A stretch of DNA of 64,000 bases from Prostheceraeus crozeri (GCA_907163375.1 CAJQUW010007983.1:62001-126000); one strand, 5' to 3'; shown: positions 23,433 to 34,945, counted from the first letter of the stretch. The notes: generated from the letters alone by a model not told the origin. Numbers and translations are program-made.

Positions 23433-23722
23433 GTTTGAAACTTCATCGACACTGAATGAGGATTCTGCAGAGCGAAGATTTGGAAACGGTCGGGAATCGT
23501 CGACTGGCCCCAACCAGTGGTCCAAATTCTCGAACAGCCGGATGACCGGCGAATCTCTGTCTTCACTGGGCGGTGTTTGAAATTTCATCCACACTGAATG
23601 AGGATTCTGCAGAGCGAAGATTTGGAAACGGTCGGGAATCATCGACTGGCCCCAACCAGTGGTCCAAATTCTCGAACAGCCGGATGACCGGCGAATCTCT
23701 GTCTTCACTGGGCGGTGTTTGA
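23433..23722. repeat. 142-bp tandem duplication, two copies
   Basis: The sequence from GTTTGAAACTTCATCGACAC to TTCACTGGGCGGT is repeated immediately with period 142 and only a few differences (for example GAAACTTCATCGAC against GAAATTTCATCCAC). The interior is more GC-rich than its surroundings (CGGAATTC-free but rich in CCGG and GTCGACT) and carries few stops, so it may come from a coding exon; the period is not a multiple of three, so any frame shifts between copies. Confidence 0.85.
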
Positions 23723-25085
23723 CCGACACTCAAAGGTCACTCTCAGGCATATCTCGATTTGTTACAGTATCTGACATGCAAATTCTCATAATCAAATCAA
23801 ATTTAAAATTTTGTTTTCTTCCACGGAAAGTTCATTATATTGCCAAGACGTGAGAGAAAATCACACCTTTGTTTAAAACGATTTATAGTTTTGATACTTG
23901 GGAATTTTTGAAAAGTATGCATCTTTGTTAGAATATGAAAGCGATAATTTTCTCTTCTTCTTGGCAATATACTATGCCTCCAACGTTAAATAATAATATC
24001 AAGTACATTTTCAAAGCAACCCTATCATCAATTATGGTAATATATGGGCTTAATTAGCGAAAATTCTTAATAATTTCCGTGTTGCAGCCAATTGCCTTGT
24101 TTTGGTGAATTTCAATGCAGTTTTGCAATAATTTTTCATTATAAATGCTGCCCTTAGAGCCATGTCGCTTTCACAAGGCTTATGAAATGCTCAAATTGAT
24201 TCTGTTTGCCATGAATTCACTCAGTCAACCGACACTCCACTGGTCATGCATTTGGTCTAGTGTTCAATTCATCTTTTGATTAGCTTTTATTACAGGTAAC
24301 AAGTTTTAAAATAATAATTTCATTCCAATAAGCAGCATTTTGCAATGTTTAGCGGAAATTCTCGCAAGCTGTCTGAGTAGCTTTGTTCTGTTGTTTACGA
24401 GTGCAACTAATTTTGATAATGCGACAGAATATCTTTGCTGAAAGAAAGAGGATAAGTTTATTAATTGAAGAAAATTACTATTACATAATTTATTTGTAAA
24501 CTTTCAGTTATGATCAAACAAGAATGCAAATCTGTAAACTATGATTCTCAATCATTGGACCCGGCTACGGATTTAGTAGTCTGTTGGAAACTCTCATCAT
24601 GTTTTCCATGGATATCCCATAAACTTATAAAAGATTCCATGTCACAAATTTCATCAGGTACATTTTACATGTCTACCTGTCTTTCTATTCTAATACATCC
24701 AAGAAGTAGAGAAATTGCAAGCAACCGAATGCATGATTAATAGCGATAATGCTCTTGATCTTCGAAAATTATGCTTCACGAATCGATTTGTTAGTGACTG
24801 CTGACGAAATTAGAAGACACATTGCACATATTGCAGATCTACTCACTCGGTACTAGATTAGTACAATAGAACAAATCACTGAAGCAAATTATAATGGCTA
24901 GTCACCAACAAGTCCATAAATATGCATTAAGCATCAGCACGACAATCTATCGTTAAGTGATTGCTAAGAGACATCTGGACAGGCTTGACCAGCGAATGAC
25001 CGTACGGTCTAACACCGGTCACTTCGAGTAGAAATGACTATATCGCGCCGGCTACTCTTCCTACTTCCCTGCTCTCTGTGTCCAG
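23723..25085. other. No recognisable gene
   Basis: AT-rich sequence. The last 70 bases before the satellite are more GC-rich (CGCGCCGGCTACTC), but no feature is recognised. Confidence 0.4.
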
Positions 25086-28000
25086 GTGTAGTGCAGTGTA
25101 GTGCAGTGTAGCGCAGTGTAGTGTAGTGTAGCGCAGTGTAGTGCAGTGCAGTGTAGTGCAGTGTAGTGTAGTGTAGCGTAGTGCAGTGTATTGTAGTGCA
25201 GTGTAGTGCAGTGTAGTGTAGCGCAGTGCAGTGTAGTGTAGCGCAGTGCAGTGTAGTGTAGCGCAGTGTAGTGCAGTGTAGTGTGGTGTAGTGTAGTGTA
25301 GTGCAGTGTAGTGTAGTGTAGCGTAGTGTAGTGTAGCGTAGTGCAGTGTATTGTAGTGCAGTGTATTGTATTGTAGTGCAGTGTAGTGTAGTGCAGTGTA
25401 GTGTAGTGTAGCGCAGTGTAGTGCAGGGCAGTGCCGTGCATTGTATTGCAGTGTAGTGTAGTGCAGTTCGGTGCAGTACAGTGCAGTGCAGTGTAGTGCA
25501 GTGCAGTGTAGTGCAGTTAAGTGTAGTGTAGTGTAGTGTAGTGTAGTGCAGTGTAGTGTAGTGTAGTGTAGTGTAGTGTAGTGTAGCGCAGTGTAGTGTA
25601 GTGTAGTGTAGTGTAGTGTAGCGCAGTGTAGTGCAGGGCAGTTCAGTGCATTGTATTGCACTGTAGTGTAGTGCAGTTCGGTGCAGTACAGTGCAGTGCA
25701 GTGCAGTGCAGTGCAGTGTAGTGCAGTGCAGTGTAGTGCAGTTAAGTGTAGTGTAGTGTAGTGTAGTGTAGTGTAGTGTAGTGTAGTGTAGTGTAGTGTA
25801 GTGTAGTGTAGTGTAGTGTAGTGTAGTGTAGCGCAGTGTAGTGCAGGGCAGTTCAGTGCATTGTATTGCACTGTAGTGTAGTACAGTTCGGTGCAGTACA
25901 GTGCAGTGCAGTGCAGTGCAGTGTAGTGCAGTGCAGTGTAGTGCAGTTAAGTGTAGTGTAGTGTAGTGTAGTGTAGTGTAGTGTAGTGCAGTGTAGTGTA
26001 GTGTAGTGTAGTGTAGTGTAGGGCAGTGTAGCGCAGTGTAGTGCAGTGTAGTGCAGTGTAGTGCAGTGTAGTGCAGTTTAGTGCAAAGTGGTGCAGTGTG
26101 GTGCAGTGTGGTGCCGTGTGGTGCCGTGTGGTGCCGTGTGGTGCCGTGTGGTGCAGCGTGGTGCAGTGTAGCGCAGTGTAGTGCAGTGTAGTGCAGTGCA
26201 GTGTAGTGCAGTGTAGTGTAGTGTAGCATAGTGCAGTGTATTGTAGTGCAGTGTATTGTATTGTATTGTAGTGTAGTGCAGTGTAGTGTAGTGTAGTGTA
26301 GTGTAGTGTAGCGCAGTGTAGTGCAGTGTAGTGCAGTGTGGTGCCGTGTGGTGCAGTGTAGCGCAGTGTAGCGCAGTGTAGTTCAGTGTAGTGCAGTGTA
26401 GTGTAGTGCAGTGTAACGCAGTGTAGTGCAGTGTAGTGCAGTGTGGTGCAGTGTGGTGCAGTGTGGTGCAGTGTGGTGCCGTGTGGTGCCGTGTGGTGCA
26501 GTGTGGTGCAGCGTGGTGCAGTGTAGTGCAGTGTAGCGCAGTGTAGCGCCGTGTAGCGCAGTGTAGTGTAGTGCAGTGCACTGTAGTGCAGTGCACTGTA
26601 GTGTAGTGCAGTGTAGTGCAGTGTAGTGCAGTTAGGTGCAGTGTGGTGCCGTGCGGTGCAGCGTGGTGCAGTACAGTGTAGTGCAGTGCAGTGTAGTGCA
26701 GTGAAGTGTAGTGCAGTGCAGTGTAGTGCAGTGCAGTGCAGTGTAGTGCAGCTAAGTTTAGTGTAGTGTAGTGCAGTGTAGTGCACTGTGATGCCGTGTG
26801 GTGCAGTGTAGCGCAGTGTAGTGCAGTGTAGTACAGCGTAGTACAGCGTGGTGCAGTGTGGTGCAGTGTGGTGCAGTGTGGTGCCATGTGGTGCCGTGTG
26901 GTGCAGTGTGGTGCAGCGTGGTGCAGTGTAGCGCAGAGTAGTGCAGTGTAGCGCAGTGTAGCGCCGTGTAGCGCAGTGTAGTGTAGTGCAGTGCACTGTA
27001 GTGTAGTACAGTGTAGTCCAGTTAGGTGCAGTGTGGTGCCGTGCGGTGCAGCGTGGTGCAGTACAGTGTAGTGCAGTGCAGTGTAGTGCAGTGAAGTGTA
27101 GTGCAGTGTAGAGCAGTGCAGTGCAGTGTAGTGCAGCTAAGTTTAGTGTAGTGTAGTGCAGTGTAGTGTATTGCATTGTATTGTAGTGCAGTGCAGTGTA
27201 GTGCAGTGTAGTGTAGTGCAGTGTGGTGCAGTGTTGTGCGATGTAGTGTGGTGTAGTGTAGCATGGTGTGGTGTAGTGTTGTGTAGTGCAGTGTAGTGCA
27301 GTGCAGTGCAGTGCAGTGTAGTGCAGTGTAGTACAGCGTGGTGCAGCGTATCGCAGTGTAGTGTAGTGTAGTGCAGTGTAGTGTAGTGCAGTGTAGTGTA
27401 GTGTAGTGCAGTGTAGTGCAGTGTAGCGCAGTGTAGTGTAGTGTAGTGCAGTGTAGTGTAGTGCAGTGTAGTGTAGTGTAGTGTAGTGTAGTGCAGTGTA
27501 GTTCAGTGTAGTGCAGTGTAGCGCAGTGTAGTGTAGTGCAGTGTAGCGTAGTGTAGTGTAGTGCAGTGTAGCGTAGTGTAGTGTAGTGTATTGTAGTGTA
27601 GTGCAGTGTAGTGTAGTGCAGTGCAGTGTAGTGTAGTGCAGTGTAGTGTAGTGCAGTGTAGTGTAGTGCAGTGTAGTGTAGTGCAGTGTAGTGCAGTGTA
27701 GTGTAGTGTAGTGCAGTGTAGTGTAGTGTAGTGCAGTGTAGCGCAGTGTAGTGTAGTGTAGTGCAGTGTAGTGCAGTGTAGTTCAGTGTAGTGCAGTGTA
27801 GCGCAGTGTAGTGTAGTGCAGTGTAGTGTAGTGCAGTGTAGTGTAGTGTAGTGCAGTGTAGTGCAGTGTAGTGCAGTGTAGCGCAGTGTAGTGTAGTGCA
27901 GTGTAGCGCAGTGTAGTGTAGTGTAGTGCAGTGTAGTTCAGTGTAGTGCAGTGTAGCGCAGTGTAGTGTAGTGCAGTGTAGCGTAGTGTAGTGCAGTGTA

Positions 28001-30347
28001 TTGTATTGTATTATAGTGTAGTGCAGTGTAGTGTAGTGTAGTGTAGTGTAGTGCAGTGTAGTGTAGCGTAGTGCAGTGTAGTGCAGTGTAGTGCAGTGTA
28101 GCGCAGTGTAGTGTAGCGCAGTGTAGTGCAGTGAGGCGCAGTGTAGTGTAGCGTAGTGCAGTGTAGTGTAGCGTAGTGTAGTGTAGTGTATTGTAGTGTA
28201 GTGTAGTGTAGTGTAGTGTAGTGCAGTGTAGTGCAGTGTAGTGCAGTGCAGTGCAGTGCAGTGTAGTGTAGTGCAGTGTAGTGCAGTGTAGTGTAGTGCA
28301 GTGTAGTGCAGTGTAGTGTAGTGTAGTGTAGTGTATTGTAGTGTAGTGTAGTGTAGGGCAATGTAGTGTAGTGCAGTGTAGTGCAGTGCAGTGCAGTGTG
28401 GTGCAGTGTAATGCAGTGTAGTGTAGTGCATTGCAGTGCAGTGTAATGCAGTGAAGTGTAGTGTAGTGTAGTGTAGTGTAGTGCAGTGTAGTGTATTGCA
28501 TTGTATTGTAGTGCAGTGCAGTGTAGTGCAGTGTAGTGTAGTGCAGTGTGGTGCAGTGTTGTGCGATGTAGTGTGGTGTAGTGTAGCATGGTGTGGTGTA
28601 GTGTTGTGTAGTGCAGTGTAGTGCAGTGCAGTGCAGTGTAGTGTAGTGTAGCGCAGTGTATTGCAGTGTAGTGTAGCGCAGTGCAGTGTAGTGTAGTTCA
28701 GTTCAGTGCAGTGTAGTGCAGTGCAGTGTAGTGTAGTTCAGTTCAGTGCAGTGTAGTGCAGTGCAGTGTAGTGTAGTTCAGTTCAGTGCAGTGTAGTGCA
28801 GTGTAGTGTAGTGCAGTGTGGTGCAGTGTTGTGCGATGTAGTGTGGTGTAGTGTAGCATGGTGTGGTGTAGTGTTGTGTAGTGCAGTGTAGTGCAGTGCA
28901 GTGTAATGCAGTGAAGTGTAGTGTAGTGCAGTGCAGTGCAGTGCAGTGCAGTGTAGTGCAGTGTAGTGTAGTGTAGTTAAGTGTAGTGTAGTGTGGTGTA
29001 GTGTAGTGTGGTGTAGCATGGTGTAGTGTAGTGTAGTGCAGTGTAGTGTAGTGTAGTGCAGTGTAGTGTAGTGTGGTGTAGTGTAGTGTAGTGTAGTGCA
29101 GTGTAGTGCAGTGTAGTGCAGTGTAGTGCAGTGTAGTGCAGTGTAGTGTAGTGTAGTTAAGTGTAGTGTAGTGTGGTGTAGTGTGGTGTGGTGTAGCATG
29201 GTGTAGTGTAGTGTAATGTGGTGTAGTGCAGTGTAGTGCGATGTAGTGTGGTGTAGTGTAGTGTAGTGTAGTGTGGTGTAGTGTAGTGTAGTGTAGTGTA
29301 GTGTAGTGTAGTGTAGTGTAGTGTAGTGTAGTGTAGTGTAGTGCAGTGTAGTGTAGTTCAGTGCAGTGTAGTGTAGTTCAGTGCAGTGTATTGTAGTGCA
29401 GTGTAGTGTAGTGTGGTGTAGTGTGGTGTGGTGTGGTGTAGTGTAGTGTAGTGCAGTGTAGTGCAGTGTAGTGCATTGTAGTGCATTGTCGTGCTGTGTA
29501 GTGTAGTGTATTGCAGTGCAGTGCAGTGTAGTGTAGTTGTTATAGTGTAGTGTAGTGTAGTGTATTGTAGTGTAGAGTAGTGTGGTGTAGTGTGGTGTGG
29601 TGTGGTGTGGTGTAGTGTAGTGTGGTGTGGTGTGGTGTAGTGTAGTGTGGTGTGGTGTGGTGTAGTGCAGTGTAGCGCAGTGTATTGCAGCGCAGTGTAG
29701 TGTAGCGTAGTGTAGTGTAGTGCAGTGTAGTGCAGTGTAGTGCAGTGTAGCGCAGTGTAGTGTAGTGCAGTGTAGTGCAGTGTAGTGCATTGTAGTGCGG
29801 TGTAGTGTAGTGTATTATAGTGTAGTTTAGTGTATTGTAGTGTAGAGTAGTGTAGCGCAGTGTAGTGCTGTGTAGTGTATTGCAGTGTATTGTAGTGCAG
29901 TGCAGTGTATTGTAGTGCAGTGTAGTGTAGTGTAGTGCAGTGCGGTGTAGTGTAGTGTAGTGTATTATAGTGTAGTGTAGTGTATTGTAGTGTATTATAG
30001 TGTAGTGTAGTGTAGTGTAGTGTATTGTAGTGTAGAGTAGTGTAGTGTAGTGCATTGTAGTGTAGTGTAGTGTATTATAGTGTAGTGTAGTGTATTGTAG
30101 TGTTGAGTAGTGTAGTGTAGTGTGGTGCAGTGCAGTGTAGTGCAGTGTAGTGTAGTGCAGTGTAGTGTAGTGCAGCGTAGTGTAGTGCAGTGTAGTGTAG
30201 TGCAGTGTAGTGCAGTGTAGTGTAGTGCAGTGTAGTGCAGCGTAGTGTAGCGCAGTGCAGTGCAGTGTAGTGCAGTGTAGTGTAGTGCAGCGTAGTGTAG
30301 TGCAGTGTAGTGTAGGGTAGTGCAGTGTAGTGTTGTGTAGTGTAGCT
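25086..30347. repeat. 5.26-kb pentanucleotide satellite with higher-order repeats
   Basis: About a thousand head-to-tail pentamers, mainly GTGTA and GTGCA with GCGCA, GTGTG and TTGTA variants. The minus strand (TACAC units) has no stop in any frame, so it yields open frames up to 469 codons of the type LHYTTLHCTA; these are artefacts. Longer blocks of variant pentamers recur at exact multiples of five: GTGCAGGGCA at 25421, 25631 and 25841 (period 210); GTTAGGTGCAGTGTGGTGCC at 26631 and 27021 (390); GTGTGGTGCAGTGTTGTGCG at 27221, 28546 and 28816 (1325 and 270). A register slip with TTGTTATAG occurs at about 29536-29545. Confidence 0.95.
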
Positions 30348-31002
30348 TAGAATTTCCGCAAAATATTTCCAATTTTTGGAAATTGATTCTTAGCTCTATA
30401 TTATTCAACTTTTTCCACCTTTGAACTGAAGTTACAATACTGAGATGTCTAGGCTTGTGGTTTCTCGAGACTTTATTAAGTTTTCACTCGCTTCTCTTTT
30501 ACCGAGGGGCAAGCTAAGTAACATCGGCTCTGTAACACATATTTTCCGGTCAGGAACTTGGATTGGAGAAGAAAGAATATCATAACATAATGGTGTTTGT
30601 AAAAGGCAGCATTTATTTATTATTGCAGTCTCACTACCTTAGACGATTTGTCAGTAGTGTGTTTAAAGTGATATTTAATGAATGCCCGTCGAAATGTCAC
30701 TAACTTGCTAATTGCAGATCTCAAATTAACTTGGGCATGGCTGAAATTTTCAATAGGAGTTGCGTCAATGCTGAGATATGTAAACTAGGCCTCTTTAATA
30801 ATTCTATTTACATCATAACACCGGTTCCAACTCTACTCTGAAATGTCATACTTCTCAAAACGCTTCTACTTTAGACATATTAGGTTTGAATCTTCAGCAT
30901 CAACTGCAAAGTTACTGAAGTTTGCGATATTTTTCTACTATAAATCCCAGAGATGTTCTTTGTAAGAATAATAGTGAAGTTATGACAAGCATGCAAAAAA
31001 GG
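30348..31002. other. No recognisable gene; probable older LINE sequence at the right end
   Basis: AT-rich. The last 120 bases may continue the LINE fragment at 31003, but reading frames are lost. Confidence 0.35.
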
Positions 31003-31135
31003 TCCGTCGCTTTATGACGTATGCTTATCATGTGATAAATGTTCATCAGACTCTTGAGAAAATAGAAGAATTTCGAGGACTATGGATGTATTTCACACAA
31101 TTGAAAATTTCGACCATATCCTTCATGAGTCGTTC
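31003..31135 (+). pseudogene. LINE 3' coding fragment related to the 7-8 kb LINE
   Basis: Nucleotide alignment by eye to 7710-7835 is clear: CAGACTCTTGAGAAAATAGA against CAGACTCTTTAGAGCATAGA, then AGAATTT, TGTTTCACCAGATTGAAGAT against TATTTCACACAATTGAAAAT, and a shared CAT..TTCATGA. Translation of the same region reads ..RLLRK..ISHN and is interrupted. It is the same LINE family, older and shorter. Confidence 0.6.
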
Positions 31136-31264
31136 CTTGGACGTTGTCACAAAGTTAGCGTTCTGCTTTCCACTTATTGTTCTTAATTAAGGCAGTCAGG
31201 AGCAGTCCTTTCAGCTGCTAAAAATGTCATAGTTCAATTGTTTAATATATTCAATAAAAATTGT

Positions 31265-31270
31265 TTTATT
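31265..31270 (-). promoter_or_regulatory. Poly(A) signal AATAAA of the transporter gene
   Basis: On the minus strand AATAAA lies about 115 bases beyond the stop codon of the transporter, a normal 3' UTR length. A CT-rich stretch lies between stop and signal. Confidence 0.6.
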
Positions 31271-31383
31271 TCTAAAATATCGAAAAAGAGAGAGAGACTT
31301 GCTTGTTCCCACAAGATGGGCAAGAAACATTTTGAAATTTTGAGGGAGAGAGAGCGATTCCACATGTTTTTAAACTCAATTCA

Positions 31384-32925
31384 TTAAATGGCCTGTGCGT
31401 CCGCTCTAGATCTTTTAACAATTGATGGAATGTTGATCAGACCCCCAACAAGCGTTATTAAACCAGCTATGACAAAGCTACGGCGATATGTAGGGTCTAA
31501 TTCATACACAAATGCTGCCAACGGTCCTCCACATAAAAATCCGATCGCTGTTGTAATTCCAGCAAAGCTCACACCAATTGACAACTTCTCAACACCAAGA
31601 AGAACGACCACAAACTCTGCAAACATTGCCCAAATGCCCAGCAGAATGCCAATTATCGCTGTCACAATTGCAAGAACAAAATAGTTTGTTATGTAACCAT
31701 ATAACACAATCATAATGCCTGATATTGTAAACATGACAGTGTACGTGAGTGGAACATCAAGCCTAAACACCTGAAGACAAATACTTATGAGTATTCGACT
31801 GATCATCGAGGTTATCGCCTGCAGAGAGGGAAGGAAGGCTGATTGAATATCTTCGTGACCTTGTAATTTTGAATAATTTACAATGTGTGTCAAGAACGCT
31901 CCAGTACCAATAGCTGTCAACATGTTGCTGAGAATAAGCATCAAAAACCGGACATTTCTCAGCAGTCGCAAATCGCTGCAAATTTGTGCAAATGTGGAGG
32001 AAGTCTTTGTATTCACTTTATCACCATCTTTAAAGAACTTTGTGCGAAGATTTATTGTTTCTTCCTCTAAGTCTTCATAACGAGGCTGAATTGCCGCGGC
32101 TGCAAATAACAAACAATTGAGGTTTAGCGCCGATAAAATCATGAAAGCATTTCGCCAGTGAAAATATTGGAACAGTGAAAACATCATCGGAGTATAAACA
32201 ACCTGACCAAGTGCTACGGCGACGCCCAAACAGCCGAAGCCAATCTTACGGTATTCATTGAAATATCGAGCTACACCTTCAAACTGACACACATAGATGA
32301 AAGCAAATCCAGTTCCTGATACTATGCCGTGAGTAAACAATATCCAATGAATATTCGGTGCAAAAGACGTCGCAAGAAGTCCAGTTGATGAGATTATGCA
32401 GCCAACCGCAACAGTGAGTCGAATGCCAAGAGTCCTTAAACACATATTACCTAGCGGAGCAAAAATATAAAGACAAACAGCAGTGAGATTCACAGCCCAT
32501 GCAGTGATTGTAGGAGAGGCCTGGAAGTCTTCAAGAAATGTGGAGTAAATGATTGCAGTTGAGTAAGAAATGCCGAATATGAAGAAGCGCGAAAGACATG
32601 TGAAAAACAAGACAACTAGGGCCCATCCATGGTCAATATCAGGAGATGTCGCCATAATTACCATTGAAAATGCATGTGCGCCATTTGAAGACTTACTCTG
32701 TACTGTCTGATGTCGGTATAAAGTCAAGTCAACCGGATTGCTGACGTGGTTGATAGAACAGTCAAAACGTACGAATGGATTGGCGCACTCTGTAAATGAT
32801 ACGAGGTTCTGCTTCACCGGTTCTGCACAGGCTGATATCATGCGGGCTATGTCATTGAAATCATTGTTGGGTAATCTTCCATTTACACCACATCTAAGAC
32901 AAGGTGTCCGAAAATGAACGTTCAT
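31384..32925 (-). CDS. Monocarboxylate-transporter-like MFS permease (SLC16 family)
   Basis: A 513-codon uninterrupted frame with 12 predicted membrane helices: TM1 about 101-125, TM2 138-160, TM3 166-187, TM4 192-213, TM5 227-248, TM6 259-280, a hydrophilic central loop 281-325, then TM7-12 from about 326 to 500. SLC16 features are DHGWALVV at the start of TM1 (family motif [DE]G[GS]WGW, here relaxed) and YFNEYRKIGFGCLGVAVALG before and in TM5 (family YF.KRR.LA.G.A.AG...G). An arginine in TM8 (R377) sits where MCTs place their substrate-coupled arginine. SLC16 proteins move lactate, other monocarboxylates, thyroid hormone or aromatic amino acids across the plasma membrane; the substrate here cannot be told. 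The first ATG follows an in-frame TGA 24 bases upstream, but MATSPDIDHG at residue 91 would give a family-typical length, so the 90-residue leader is uncertain. No intron is visible. Confidence 0.88.
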   Translation of the reverse strand: MNVHFRTPCLRCGVNGRLPNNDFNDIARMISACAEPVKQNLVSFTECANPFVRFDCSINHVSNPVDLTLYRHQTVQSKSSNGAHAFSMVIMATSPDIDHGWALVVLFFTCLSRFFIFGISYSTAIIYSTFLEDFQASPTITAWAVNLTAVCLYIFAPLGNMCLRTLGIRLTVAVGCIISSTGLLATSFAPNIHWILFTHGIVSGTGFAFIYVCQFEGVARYFNEYRKIGFGCLGVAVALGQVVYTPMMFSLFQYFHWRNAFMILSALNLNCLLFAAAAIQPRYEDLEEETINLRTKFFKDGDKVNTKTSSTFAQICSDLRLLRNVRFLMLILSNMLTAIGTGAFLTHIVNYSKLQGHEDIQSAFLPSLQAITSMISRILISICLQVFRLDVPLTYTVMFTISGIMIVLYGYITNYFVLAIVTAIIGILLGIWAMFAEFVVVLLGVEKLSIGVSFAGITTAIGFLCGGPLAAFVYELDPTYRRSFVIAGLITLVGGLINIPSIVKRSRADAQAI

Positions 32926-34530
32926 GACTGACGTCCAATAACGATATCATGAAAGGATTGATGGAGAACAAGATGCGTGACAAGTGATGGGCGCTGCAAA
33001 ATGAATTATGTCAAACATGACTGACGGCTCACACAGCATTGTGCTCACAGTCACGCAAATGTTTGGAAGTAAATTTTTGAGGTAGAAATAATCAAGAAAT
33101 TCGAAGTATAGAGGCGATTAAATTCAGTTATAAAATGCTCATCACGACCCTACCTTGGGATGCAAAGAAAAAACGACAATAAAAATGATATCATGAAGAC
33201 TGATTAATGGTGCATGTTAAAAAAGGAGATTAAAAATTCCGTGATAAGAACGAAATGTGGTCGGGTCGAAAGCTAATGAGCAGAGATTAAAGGAAGCTCT
33301 TTCAATTTTCCAAAAGAAAGTGGATTTGGTCTCAAAGTGGATACAAGTCTCAAAAATTTGTATAAATCAGAAGTGATGAGAAATTGACACAACAACAACT
33401 ACCAACAACAACACATACATCTTCAGTGGCTGTTAGAAGAACTCCAGGCTCTCGCGGTGTAACGTAACTACAGAAGTAGCAACAACAACAACTGCTTGCC
33501 AGCGAACAACAACACAGCAGCGTATGCGGCAACACATCAGCGGGATTGAAGACTATAGTCTTAAAAATTAATATTGTTAATTGTTGTGATTCGAAGTTGA
33601 ATAATAGTTTACGTAATTGCCATTTAAATTGAATCATTAATTATTAGAATAATTTGTTGACACTGTCTATATTGTGATTTGAACTGACAGGGTTGATGCC
33701 CTTCACTGCAGCGTTACTTTTCATCTTTCCAAACCAATTGTTTTTCGTGTGTTAATTGATTAAGTTAATCTCCAATTTTTGGGCTTATCCTATCAAGAAC
33801 TGAATTCAACAATTGTTTTATTTTGATTAATTATCTTACTTGATCAATAACTAAACAACAGATTGTACGAAGATGATTGTCTTTTCAATATTTGCTTAAT
33901 CGCTGAATGAACATTGTCCGGGGGCTGTAGGCCAATCGAAGTCACAATTAACACCCTATATTCAACAATAGAATAAAGCTCCCTCTGTCGATCTATCCCT
34001 CTCTTATCTCTGCGTGCAGTTAACACAACGGCCGAATACTGTGATTTCAATTTTTGTACAAATAGATTTTTCACAGTTCTATCGAAAAAGTGGAATTGAG
34101 GTTTATCAAGGTCAATTCCAATTCCAATTCCAATTCCGACTTTTCCAACTCTGCTTATAACACTATTGATAAAGAAACGGTAAATGCTTACAGCAATGTT
34201 CGATGAAATATGATTGACCAAAATTAGAAAATACAGACATTATTTATGCAAGCAACTGTCTGCTATTGAAATCACATCGACAGACACACGTCAAAATACA
34301 CCACGTTTTTGATAGGTTTTGTAATGTAATTGCTGCCATTTTCTTTTTCCCATTCAATCCATCAAGCAATCGTTCAAAATAGACTTTTATTGAATGGATG
34401 TTCCTTCAACACTGCCACATAACTCAGGATGTACAGATGATATTATTTATAGCTGATTTGACAAATATTGTGGCATAGCCAGCGATTGCACTGAAATTTT
34501 CCTGCTGACAATCTAACTTGCATTTAGCAG
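32926..34530. other. Upstream flank of the transporter; simple repeats
   Basis: No further gene is seen. CAA/CAACAA-rich patches lie at 33387-33420 and 33477-33520, and their reverse complement gives a cysteine-rich open frame that is an artefact. A short (CCAATT)n run sits at about 34108-34135. The promoter of the minus-strand transporter should lie in the first part of this interval, but no core element is recognised. Confidence 0.4.
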
Positions 34531-34596
34531 CATGGACGTCGCGAGGGATATCTTTGTCTTTTTGGATATCCAAAGATATCTCTGGCGACGTCCATG
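34531..34596. repeat. 66-bp near-perfect hairpin
   Basis: The arm CATGGACGTCGCGAGGGATA and six more bases pairs with its reverse complement at 24 of 26 positions around a 14-base loop. It is very GC-rich in the outer arm compared with its surroundings. It may be a miniature foldback element or an eroded inverted duplication. Confidence 0.85.
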
Positions 34597-34819
34597 ATTT
34601 CGCACGAGTGCCACAGAAATCCCACATTTGAGAAATCTCATTGTGGGAAAATGTACTTCTATTTCTATCCACGCCTATTCTGCCTATCTGACATGAAGTT
34701 GAGGAATACGATAGAATGGTTGCTTACGCAACTAGAATTCACCGTCTTAGAGGATAAAAACTTTCTATGTGACAATGTATTTCAACGAAGCAGTGCAATA
34801 ATAGCTATTGACGTAACTG

Positions 34820-34945
34820 GTGCATGATTGCCTCATTATAGCATTCCAAAAGATTCCATTAGATATCTTAAATGCGCGAGCCTGTAGGGTAAGGACCATT
34901 TAAATCTAACGAGTTGGAATGCTATGATAAAGCAATCTCATGCAC
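34820..34945. repeat. 126-bp foldback repeat
   Basis: The left arm GTGCATGATTGCC continuing to ATAGCATTCCA is matched by the right arm TGGAATGCTATGATAAAGC ending ATGCAC. Arms are about 30 bases with small length differences, around a 60-base spacer. Confidence 0.75.

Noticed and set aside
23269-23580. 103-codon plus-strand frame as a gene
   Set aside because: It ends exactly where the 142-bp duplication shifts frame, and the opposite strand is equally open; no domain is recognisable.
25009-30408. Minus-strand frames of up to 469 codons (LHYTTLHCTA repeats)
   Set aside because: The pentamer TACAC read in any frame gives the same five residues without stops; this is a satellite, not a protein gene.
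33350-33637. Cysteine-rich minus-strand frame of 95 codons
   Set aside because: The cysteines come from reverse-complemented CAA/CAACAA simple repeats.
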